DNA of 64,000 bases from Flavihumibacter cheonanensis (GTDB lineage Bacteria; Bacteroidota; Bacteroidia; Chitinophagales; Chitinophagaceae), in assembly GCF_022352215.1 (NCBI RefSeq), contig NZ_JAKRWF010000002.1, positions 186,001 to 250,000 on the forward strand, in the 5' to 3' direction. The notes beneath the pieces are model-generated. The model was given only the letters and a program-made list of their open reading frames with translations. It searched no databases and was not told the DNA's origin. How positions within the stretch are numbered: position 1 is the stretch's first letter; each line of letters starts with the position of its first letter. The translations under genes were made by a program, and so were the position numbers. Positions 1 to 7,139 of this stretch are shown piece by piece.

Positions 1-90
1 ATCTCAGGAGGAATTTTTGATACAGGTATTGATCGCGGTGTATATCCACAGGCACGTACCTGGTCTGCAGGTATTGATGTAAAATTCTAA
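1..90 (+). CDS. SusC/RagA-type TonB-dependent receptor, C-terminal end (partial)
   Basis: Only the last 29 codons and the stop are present; the gene begins left of the window. The frame is open from base 1 and ends in WSAGIDVKF, the aromatic-terminated last beta-strand typical of SusC/RagA outer-membrane barrels. A SusD gene starts 16 bases downstream, which is the canonical susC-susD order. The pair would import glycan oligomers through the outer membrane. The assignment rests on this short tail plus context. Confidence 0.8.
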   Translation: MSGGIFDTGIDRGVYPQARTWSAGIDVKF

Positions 91-106
91 CCACAAACAG
101 AGCACA

Positions 107-1603
107 ATGAAAAATCGTTTATACATAGCAGTTGGTCTGGCCCTGATGGCTGCCACACCTTCCTGCTCCAAGTTTATTGACTATAGTCCGAGAGAGGATT
201 ATCAGATCACTGCCGATGATTATTTTAAAACTGCCGACGATTACCAGAAAATGCTGGTCGGTGTTTATTCACCTCTTCAGTGGCTTTGGGCAGTTCCCGT
301 TATTGGTGATGTAGCTTCTGACAACTCCGTTTCAGGAGGCGAAAACGCTACCGATGTATTGGGGTTACAGCAAATGGATGATTACACTACCATTCCTGTT
401 AACAGTTACCTCACAGAAATCTGGAGAACCTGCTACGAAGGCATCAACCGGGCCAATTACCTGGAAGAAAATAAAAACAAACTGGAATTCGCAGCTAAGG
501 ACCAGGTATATGCACAGGCTTATTTCCTGCGTGCCTATTATTATTTTGAATTGGTGCGTTTCTTCGGAGATGTGCCCCTGTTTACTGAGCGTCGTTTAGG
601 TGTTGGTGATAGCAAGTCGCTTGGCCGTACACCTAAAGCAGAAGTTTATGCGCAAATCGAAACGGATCTGCGTACTGCAATTGCTACTCTTCCTACAACA
701 GTAAATGAACCCGGTCGTGCTACCAAATATGCAGCGCAGGCCTTGTTGGGTAAAGTCCTGCTTTACCAGGGAAGTACCAATCCGGCAAAATTTGATGAAG
801 CGGCTACCGTACTCGAGGAAGTGATCAATGGCCCCTTCAGCCTGCTTCCCAATTTCGGAAACATCTTCCTCGCCAGTGGCGAAAACGGTCCGGAGTCTGT
901 ATTTGAAATCCAGTACAGCAATAACAATCCCTTCTATGATTGGAGTAATCCAGGTCGCGGACAGGGTAATTTTGCTGTACAGCACCATGGCGTACGGAAC
1001 CTGACAGGTGGCAGCCCGTATGCCCAGGGATGGAGTGTAAACCTGCCAACTCAGGAACTGGCCAATGCGTTTGATACAGATGATACTCGTAAGAATGTAA
1101 CCATTCTGGATATCGAAGCCTATAGTGCTGCCAACCCTCAGTTTAATATCACCTACCTGGTTGCTCCTTATAAAAACACAGGCTTGTACAACCATAAATA
1201 CCATCCGCGCAAGGGTGAAACATCCGGGCAAATAGAGTTGAACTATCTGAACAACAACCGCGTAATCCGCTTCGCTGACGTATTATTGATGGCGGCAGAA
1301 GCCAATAACCGGAAAGCATCCCCCAACACTGCAAAAGCACAGGATTACCTGAATAGGGTGAGGCAGCGTGCATTTGGCGACAATGATCACAACATCACAG
1401 CAACCGGAGCTGCATTGACCGAAGCTATCTGGAATGAGCGCAGGTTGGAACTGGCTATGGAAGGAGATCGTTTCTTTGACCTGGTACGAACAGGCAGAGC
1501 AGCACAGGAAATCACCGGATTTGTAACTGGCAAACACGAGGTTTTCCCTATACCACAGGAAGAAGTGGATGTATCTGAGTTACCTCAGAACCCCGGTTAT
1601 TAA
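107..1603 (+). CDS. SusD/RagB-family nutrient-binding outer membrane lipoprotein
   Basis: A 498-aa surface glycan-binding lipoprotein that caps the SusC barrel. The signal peptide ends in a lipobox with Cys20 (ATPSC). The N-terminal half has the TPR-like helices of SusD, with the typical AYFLRAYYYFELVRFFGDVP segment near residues 137-156. The C-terminal region carries the family hallmark NERRLELAMEGDRFFDLVR near 442-460, and the protein ends NPGY. Length is normal for the family. It sits directly behind the SusC tail and ahead of PKD lipoproteins and a GH16 glucanase, so its ligand is probably a beta-glucan. The ligand is an inference from that neighbour. Confidence 0.95.
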   Translation: MKNRLYIAVGLALMAATPSCSKFIDYSPREDYQITADDYFKTADDYQKMLVGVYSPLQWLWAVPVIGDVASDNSVSGGENATDVLGLQQMDDYTTIPVNSYLTEIWRTCYEGINRANYLEENKNKLEFAAKDQVYAQAYFLRAYYYFELVRFFGDVPLFTERRLGVGDSKSLGRTPKAEVYAQIETDLRTAIATLPTTVNEPGRATKYAAQALLGKVLLYQGSTNPAKFDEAATVLEEVINGPFSLLPNFGNIFLASGENGPESVFEIQYSNNNPFYDWSNPGRGQGNFAVQHHGVRNLTGGSPYAQGWSVNLPTQELANAFDTDDTRKNVTILDIEAYSAANPQFNITYLVAPYKNTGLYNHKYHPRKGETSGQIELNYLNNNRVIRFADVLLMAAEANNRKASPNTAKAQDYLNRVRQRAFGDNDHNITATGAALTEAIWNERRLELAMEGDRFFDLVRTGRAAQEITGFVTGKHEVFPIPQEEVDVSELPQNPGY

Positions 1604-1626
1604 TTGATCATCCAAAAAATTGAAAC

Positions 1627-3699
1627 ATGAAACGAATACTCATACTTGGACTTTCCTTAGGGCTGCTTTGGAGTGGCTGTAAGAAAGAAAGTTTCGACGA
1701 TATTGCTTTCGCAGAGGGAGCCGCCGCGCCGGACAAACTAAGCGCGATGTTTGATATCACACAGGACAATACCGGTAAGGTGAGCATCTATCCAAACGGA
1801 GAAGGTATGGCTTATTACCTGGTACATTTCGGAGATGGCACACAACAACCGCAGCGGGTTAGTCCCGGTAGAAATGTGGAACACGTATACGCAGAAGGAA
1901 ATTACAACGTACGTATATTGGGGATTGGCGTGAATGGTTTGACCACTGAAGTAACACAACCCCTGACTGTAAGCTTCAAAGCTCCTGAAAACCTGGATTT
2001 TACGGCAACCATTGATCCTTCCAATCCATTCAGGGTGAACATTAGCGCGACCGCTGATTATGAAACTGTATTCCGTGTTTATTTCGGGGAAGAGGAAGAT
2101 GAGGAGCCGGTATCATTACTCGAAGGAGGAACTGCTAGTTATACTTATGCGCAAACAGGAACGTATACTATCCGCGTTGTAGCGTTGAGTGGCGGTCAAG
2201 CCAGTACCGAATTGAGTAAAGAGATCACCATTGTGAATCCGTTGCTGTTGCCGTTAGACTTTGAAAACAGTACGCTCAATTACGAATGGATCAATTTCGG
2301 CGGAGGTGTGGTAACACTGGTTGATAACCCCCATGTAAATCCGGGTAACCCTTCCACTAAAGTGGGACAAATGATCAAATATGCTCCGGAGCCATGGGGT
2401 GGTTCTGTAATTACATTAAGTCAGCCAATTGATTTCAGCGCCAACAAGATCTTTCGCATGAAAGTCTATTCTCCAAGAGCTGGAGCAACAGTACTGCTTA
2501 AAGTGGAAAACATTTCGGATGGCGGTATTTTCTATGAATTGCAACAACCTGTAACTAAGGCAAATGAATGGGAGGACCTGGTATTTGATTTCAGTGCCAT
2601 CAATACTTCCAATAGTTACCAGAAAGTAGTATTAATATTTGATCTTGGTACCCCGGGTGACGGATCTGCGAATTTCACCTTCCTGTTTGATGATATCCGG
2701 CTGGTGAACAGTTTGCCACCTACAGATGCACCCATATCACTGCCGGTAACATTCGACCTGGATAATGTGGACTACACAGTAACAGACTTTGGCGGGAACA
2801 GCAGCGAAGATGCAATTGATCCAACCAATGCATCGAATAATGTGAAGAAAACAACTAAAGGTAATGGTGCTGAAGTTTGGGCCGGTACTACTATTGGAAC
2901 ACCATCAGGTTTTCCGCAGAAAATTCCCTTTACTGCTACTGCCACCAAAATGAGTGTGCGGGTCTATTCACCTGCAGCCGGCATTCCGGTGCTGCTGAAA
3001 GTGGAAGACCATACAGACGGGGGCATCTTTGTTGAAAAATTAGCCACCACCACGGTTGCAAATGCATGGGAAACATTGGAGTTTGACTTTAATACCGGTA
3101 CACCTGCATTGAACCTGAGCAATAATTACGATAAAGCATCCATCTTCTTTGACTTTGGCACCAATGGCAATGGTAAAGTGTTCTATTGGGACGATGTGCA
3201 AATGGTTGGAGCCGGTGGTGGCAATGACGTATTGGCCCTGCCGTTGAGCTTTGAATCTGCAACATTGGCCTACGACTTTGTGAATTTTGATGGCGGACAG
3301 GTAACCATAATTGATAATCCGGTAAGTGGAGGTAGTAATACCAGCAGCAAAGTTGGTCGCATGGTAAAAAATGCTGGCCAGCCCTGGGGAGGTGCTTTTC
3401 TTTCACTTGCTGCCCCGATTGATTTTTCTGTAAAGAAAACCTTTACCATGAAAGTATATTCTCCGAGGGTAGGTGCTAAGGTTCTACTCAAGGTAGAAAA
3501 CCAGAATGATGGAGGTATTGCCTTTGAAAGAGAACTGAGCACTAGCAAAGCAGGAGAATGGGAAACACTCAGCTTCGACTATTCAGCCATCAATACAGCC
3601 AACAGCTATCAGAAAATAGTGCTGATTTTCGACCTGGGGACTCCCGGTGACGGCTCAGCGAATTTTACCTGGTATTTTGATGACATCACATTAAACTAA
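1627..3699 (+). CDS. PUL lipoprotein with PKD-like domains and three tandem carbohydrate-binding-like repeats
   Basis: A 690-aa predicted surface lipoprotein with lipobox Cys18 (LLWSGC). Residues about 30-115 and 116-205 look like PKD/Ig beta-sandwiches (VHFGDGTQ motif). Three roughly 150-residue repeats follow at about 209-361, 371-531 and 537-690. Each begins LPL/VxF, has a VYSPxxGxxVLLKVE core with DGGI, and ends FxFDDI or YWDDV. Repeats 1 and 3 are far more alike, sharing IFDLGTPGDGSANFT. Its position between susD and GH16 suggests a SusE/F-like glycan-binding role. I do not recognise the repeat as a named CBM family. Confidence 0.8.
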   Translation: MKRILILGLSLGLLWSGCKKESFDDIAFAEGAAAPDKLSAMFDITQDNTGKVSIYPNGEGMAYYLVHFGDGTQQPQRVSPGRNVEHVYAEGNYNVRILGIGVNGLTTEVTQPLTVSFKAPENLDFTATIDPSNPFRVNISATADYETVFRVYFGEEEDEEPVSLLEGGTASYTYAQTGTYTIRVVALSGGQASTELSKEITIVNPLLLPLDFENSTLNYEWINFGGGVVTLVDNPHVNPGNPSTKVGQMIKYAPEPWGGSVITLSQPIDFSANKIFRMKVYSPRAGATVLLKVENISDGGIFYELQQPVTKANEWEDLVFDFSAINTSNSYQKVVLIFDLGTPGDGSANFTFLFDDIRLVNSLPPTDAPISLPVTFDLDNVDYTVTDFGGNSSEDAIDPTNASNNVKKTTKGNGAEVWAGTTIGTPSGFPQKIPFTATATKMSVRVYSPAAGIPVLLKVEDHTDGGIFVEKLATTTVANAWETLEFDFNTGTPALNLSNNYDKASIFFDFGTNGNGKVFYWDDVQMVGAGGGNDVLALPLSFESATLAYDFVNFDGGQVTIIDNPVSGGSNTSSKVGRMVKNAGQPWGGAFLSLAAPIDFSVKKTFTMKVYSPRVGAKVLLKVENQNDGGIAFERELSTSKAGEWETLSFDYSAINTANSYQKIVLIFDLGTPGDGSANFTWYFDDITLN

Positions 3700-3704
3700 C
3701 AATT

Positions 3705-4613
3705 ATGACTATTCGAAAATACATCACAGGTATAGTACTGGTTGGAGTTCTTGGAACTGGTATTGTAGCCTGTCAGAAAGAAGAATATTCCTTTGGAGAA
3801 ATCAAGACTCCATCCGAACTGGCACTTGATATCGTGGTGGAAGGTGCAGACGCTTCCAATCCGGAAGGAAACGGATCCGGTTATGTACAAATAGAAGCCA
3901 GTGCCAGCAATGCAATCACCTACAAGATTGATTTTGGAGACGGTATTACACGCATGGTTCCTGGTGGAACTGTTCGCTATCGCTATGGTACTCCCGGTAC
4001 CCAGGAATATGTTGTAACAGTAAACGCCATTGGTACTGCCGGCGTGGTTTCAACCATTAGCAAAAAGGTTGCTGTGAATGTAATATTTGAAATCCCAGCT
4101 GCAATTCTTTCATCACTTACTGGAAATGGCAGCAAAGTTTGGGTAACAGATAACCAGGCGGCGGGACATATCGGTGTAGGTCCGGCAGATGCATTTGAAC
4201 CCATTTGGTACCAGGCATCTCCTGATGAGAAAGCTTTTACCGGTTGTTTCTATGATGATGAGATCACCTTTAGCCGGGATGCGAATAACAGGGTAAGCAT
4301 GACAATCGACAACAAGGGTGCAAGTCTGATCCAGGGAGCTTCCGTTGGATCTTATGGATTCAGTGGTCCGGAAGATTGTTATCCGCTTGATGTAAGCGGA
4401 GTAAAAGCATTGACCTTCAGTGATGCTACTTCAGGAGCACCGGCTTCCGTATCTACCCGGATTCAGTTTTCCGTACCCGGCAATGGCGCCATCAATTTTG
4501 CAACTGGTGCTAATGTGTATGAAATCCTTTCAATTACGGAGAATACTATCCACCTGCGCAATATTGGAGTGGATGGTAATGCCTGGTATCAAAAATTAAA
4601 AGTAAAACCTTAA
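3705..4613 (+). CDS. PKD-domain lipoprotein of the polysaccharide utilisation locus
   Basis: A 302-aa lipoprotein with lipobox Cys23 (GIVAC). A PKD-like domain spans about residues 40-125 (KIDFGDG). The C-terminal 170 residues are an all-beta domain containing KVWVTDNQAAGHIGVGP and ending YQKLKVKP. Such C-terminal domains occur in uncharacterised lipoproteins of glucan-utilisation loci. It starts 5 bases after the previous stop and ends 4 bases before the GH16 start, so it is part of one operon. It probably binds glycan at the cell surface; no catalytic motif is visible. Confidence 0.75.
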   Translation: MTIRKYITGIVLVGVLGTGIVACQKEEYSFGEIKTPSELALDIVVEGADASNPEGNGSGYVQIEASASNAITYKIDFGDGITRMVPGGTVRYRYGTPGTQEYVVTVNAIGTAGVVSTISKKVAVNVIFEIPAAILSSLTGNGSKVWVTDNQAAGHIGVGPADAFEPIWYQASPDEKAFTGCFYDDEITFSRDANNRVSMTIDNKGASLIQGASVGSYGFSGPEDCYPLDVSGVKALTFSDATSGAPASVSTRIQFSVPGNGAINFATGANVYEILSITENTIHLRNIGVDGNAWYQKLKVKP

Positions 4614-4617
4614 CAAG

Positions 4618-5664
4618 ATGCGAATCATTATGAACATACTATTAATAGCTAGCTATTTACTGGCAGCAACCAGTTGCTCCAAAGAGAATGAATCTGAGCC
4701 TTCGAATGGAGCACCTACCCAGTTGGTTATTTCAGCTGACGTTGCAGCTGACGGCAGCGGACTGGTAACATTTAAAGCAACGGCACGTAATGCGAGTTCC
4801 TATTTGTTTGAATTTGGAAACGGCGTATCACAAACCGATGAAGATGGTGAATTGGAATACACCTATTCAACTGCGGGCAACAACCTGTATGTTGTTACGG
4901 TGAAAGCAAGCAATACAGCAGGAGACCTCACCAAGAGTACGCAAATTCGTGTGAATGTAACTTCCAATGAACCGGGCCTAATCTGGAGTGACGAATTCAA
5001 TTCGAATGGTGCTCCTGATCCAACCAAGTGGGGATATGATATTGGTACAGGTCAGAACGGATGGGGTAACCAGGAACTTCAGTATTATACCAATCGCGCA
5101 GAAAATGTAGTGGTAACGAATGGTGTATTGAGAATTACTGCCCGCAAGGAAGATTTCAATGGCAGTGCCTATACGTCCGCGCGTTTGCTTTCCAAGGGTA
5201 AGTTCACTATGAAATATGGCCGCGTAGAAGTAAGTGCAAAAATGCCGGTGGGTGTTGGTACCTGGCCCGCGATCTGGATGCTGGGTGCAAATATCGACCA
5301 GGTGGGCTGGCCAGCCTGCGGTGAGATTGATATCATGGAGCACCTCGGCCGTGATCTGAATAATATCTATGCAACTTTTCATTATCCAGGTCGCTTCGGT
5401 GGAAATGCAGATGGTGGAACCCGCAGAATTCAGAACGCCACTACCGAGTTTCATAAATACAGCATGGAATGGAGAGCGGATAAAATCCAGTTGTTTGTAG
5501 ATGACCAGCTGGTACATTCCCTCAACAATTCAGCAGCAGTTCCATTTAATCAGGATTTCTTCTTCATCATGAACGTGGCGATGGGAGGTAATTTTCCTGG
5601 TCCGGTGGAAGCCGGATTTACGAGCTCATCTATGGAAGTGGATTATATCCGTGTGTACGAATAA
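4618..5664 (+). CDS. GH16 endo-beta-glucanase (laminarinase-like) lipoprotein
   Basis: A 348-aa surface glycoside hydrolase. Lipobox Cys20 (AATSC) precedes a PKD-like domain (about 30-115) and a GH16 jelly-roll domain (about 120-348). The GH16 signature EIDIMEHLG is complete, with E236 as nucleophile, D238 and E241 as acid/base. WPAIWMLG and the C-terminal DYIRVYE are also family hallmarks. The EIDIME spacing with the extra Met is the laminarinase/agarase-type active site. It likely cleaves beta-1,3 or mixed beta-glucan before SusCD uptake. A second ATG four codons downstream (4630) could be the real start. This is the last gene before a terminator. Confidence 0.93.
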   Translation: MRIIMNILLIASYLLAATSCSKENESEPSNGAPTQLVISADVAADGSGLVTFKATARNASSYLFEFGNGVSQTDEDGELEYTYSTAGNNLYVVTVKASNTAGDLTKSTQIRVNVTSNEPGLIWSDEFNSNGAPDPTKWGYDIGTGQNGWGNQELQYYTNRAENVVVTNGVLRITARKEDFNGSAYTSARLLSKGKFTMKYGRVEVSAKMPVGVGTWPAIWMLGANIDQVGWPACGEIDIMEHLGRDLNNIYATFHYPGRFGGNADGGTRRIQNATTEFHKYSMEWRADKIQLFVDDQLVHSLNNSAAVPFNQDFFFIMNVAMGGNFPGPVEAGFTSSSMEVDYIRVYE

Positions 5665-5676
5665 GTTATAGTAAAC

Positions 5677-5744
5677 GTCAGACAGGTGTAAATACACCTG
5701 TCTGACACCTATCAGGGGTTCTCCTGACGCTCCTCATTTTTTTT
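5677..5744 (+). terminator. Terminator of the glucan locus
   Basis: A perfect 14-bp inverted repeat (5677-5690 with 5693-5706) starts 12 bases after the GH16 stop. A second small hairpin (5711-5726) and an eight-T run (5737-5744) follow. This marks the end of the SusCD-GH16 operon. Confidence 0.8.
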
Positions 5745-5803
5745 GGGTTTGTTTCTTCTGAAATTAGTAGTCTTAAATCACAACTAAACATAAGGAGGTT
5801 GTT

Positions 5804-6247
5804 ATGGCAAACAAACCCATGGTGCAAAAAGAAAGCACCCCTTCAATTTTTGAAGATTTCTTCAAACCCTGGAATGAATGGTTCGACAGTGGACATATCT
5901 GGAACCGAACCATGAAAGTACCCGCCGTCAACATTACCGACAACAAAGAAAACTACCTGATCTCTCTGGCAATACCTGGCATGGAGAAAAAAGACTTCAA
6001 TATTGATATTGAAGGCAATATGCTTACAGTAAGCTGCGAGAAAGAAGAAACAAAAGAAGAGAAAGACAAAGCCTACTCCAGGAAAGAATATAATTACAAC
6101 AGTTTCAGCAGAAGTTTTAATCTGCCTGAAGAAGTGATACAGGAACAGATTAATGCAGTTTACGACAACGGCATATTGAATATTACGCTACCTAAACAGC
6201 TTCTCCAGAAAAAAACAGGTAACGGTAAACACATAGAAGTCAAATAG
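5804..6247 (+). CDS. Small heat shock protein, Hsp20/alpha-crystallin family
   Basis: A 147-aa cytosolic holdase chaperone that binds unfolding proteins. The alpha-crystallin domain runs from about residue 40 to 135 (VNITDNKENYLISLAIPGM, then YNSFSRSFNLPEEV). The I-x-I-like C-terminal anchor is NITLPK. Length is normal for the family. The start is fixed by a perfect AGGAGG at 5793-5798, unusual in Bacteroidota, where Shine-Dalgarno sequences are rare. It stands alone after a terminator, so it has its own promoter. Confidence 0.95.
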   Translation: MANKPMVQKESTPSIFEDFFKPWNEWFDSGHIWNRTMKVPAVNITDNKENYLISLAIPGMEKKDFNIDIEGNMLTVSCEKEETKEEKDKAYSRKEYNYNSFSRSFNLPEEVIQEQINAVYDNGILNITLPKQLLQKKTGNGKHIEVK

Positions 6248-6278
6248 TTAGGCCATTTTAACATTTCTCTACCCGCTG

Positions 6279-6294
6279 AGGCATAGTTATTGAA
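6279..6294 (+). promoter_or_regulatory. Possible sigma-54-like -24/-12 element
   Basis: AGGCATA, four bases, then TTGAA, resembling the sigma-54 consensus TGGCACG-N4-TTGCA. It lies 45 bases upstream of the 86-aa gene at 6339. Similar boxes precede other small stress genes in this window. It is a pattern match by eye only. Confidence 0.3.
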
Positions 6295-6338
6295 CCTATA
6301 CTGGTGAGAATAGCATTCATCACTAAAATGGACAAACT

Positions 6339-6599
6339 ATGGCAAAGAAAATAAAACAAAAAGCATTGAATTTTGAAGTGGTAGTGAATGGTCAGCCGCT
6401 GGAAGTAGTAGCCAAACCTTATACAGCCGCCAACGAATTACCCCGTTTTCGGGTAAGCATAAACGGTAGCCCGGTTCAGATATTCGGACTGGAGCCCCAA
6501 CTCAACAAAGTGGTGGTATTGGAAAAAGGAGCTGCAGAACATTCAGCACATGTTGAACATGTTATTGGCGAGACACTGCTTCAAGCCATTGCTGCCTAA
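6339..6599 (+). CDS. Conserved hypothetical 86-aa protein
   Basis: A small soluble basic-then-acidic protein with no signal peptide, no membrane segment and no motif I recognise. The N-terminus is MAKKIKQK; the body alternates beta-like segments (NFEVVVNGQPLEVV, RFRVSINGSPVQIF), suggesting a compact beta fold. It lies between the Hsp20 gene and a strong bidirectional terminator, with no terminator between it and hsp20. Co-expression with heat-shock functions is possible. Function unknown. Confidence 0.65.
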   Translation: MAKKIKQKALNFEVVVNGQPLEVVAKPYTAANELPRFRVSINGSPVQIFGLEPQLNKVVVLEKGAAEHSAHVEHVIGETLLQAIAA

Positions 6600-6643
6600 T
6601 TATCCAAAAATCCGACGTTGTCGTCCTGATAGGTTGTGTGAAA

Positions 6644-6673
6644 AAAAGCCGCTTCATTTTCGAAGCGGCTTTT
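6644..6673. terminator. Bidirectional terminator
   Basis: A perfect 12-bp stem (6644-6655 with 6662-6673, 6-base loop) flanked by A and T runs on both sides. It separates the rightward 86-aa gene from the leftward thioredoxin gene and can serve both. Confidence 0.9.
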
Positions 6674-6684
6674 ATTATGCTGAA

Positions 6685-7050
6685 TTAATCCTGCTTAACG
6701 ATGAGATGATCATTTATAATTTGTTTTAAGGCCGCTTTAGGTAGCGCGCCGGGTTGCATCATCGGCTGAGATCCAACCGGAATAAACAGTAATGTAGGAA
6801 TGCTCTGGATGCCGAATACTGCACTCAGTTCCTGTTCTGCATCGGTATCCACTTTATAGATCAGCAGTTTTCCTTCGTATTCTTTCGCCAAATCTTCTAG
6901 GATCGGGGCTACCATTTTGCAGGGACCACACCAGTCTGCATAAAAATCTACAATTGCAGGCAGCGTACCACTATATGACCATTCAGTAGCGCCATCGTAA
7001 TTGAAAACCTGCTCTTTAAACTGTTCCGTTGTTAATTTAATGGTTCCCAT
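6685..7050 (-). CDS. trxA: Thioredoxin
   Basis: A 121-aa cytosolic thiol-disulfide oxidoreductase. The active site WCGPC lies at about residues 38-43 (FYADWCGPCKM). The conserved cis-proline region is SIPTLLF. The length and IVDFYADWCGPCK-type core are those of classical thioredoxin. An in-frame ATG nine codons upstream (7077) exists, but MGTIKLTTEQF gives the usual family N-terminus, so 7050 is chosen. It is transcribed leftward into the terminator at 6644-6673. Confidence 0.95.
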   Translation of the reverse strand: MGTIKLTTEQFKEQVFNYDGATEWSYSGTLPAIVDFYADWCGPCKMVAPILEDLAKEYEGKLLIYKVDTDAEQELSAVFGIQSIPTLLFIPVGSQPMMQPGALPKAALKQIINDHLIVKQD

Positions 7051-7106
7051 CTCAAAAATTTGAAGCAAAGTACCCAATCTTTCCGGAATCGTTGCGTGCC
7101 TTTTGT

Positions 7107-7133
7107 CACCCGTCCGGTGCCACCGGACGGGTG
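7107..7133. other. Perfect 13-bp hairpin between helicase and thioredoxin genes
   Basis: CACCCGTCCGGTG and its reverse complement are separated by a single base. It starts 7 bases past the helicase stop. Neither side has a T run, so it may stabilise the 3' end or act as a weak terminator rather than a classic intrinsic terminator. Confidence 0.5.
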
Positions 7134-7139
7134 GAGAGG

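Noticed and set aside
596-1231. Leftward 211-aa open frame
   Set aside because: Antisense shadow of the SusD gene, with no signal peptide or domain.
7107-7133. Intrinsic terminator
   Set aside because: The hairpin is perfect but has no T run on either strand, so it was recorded only as a hairpin.
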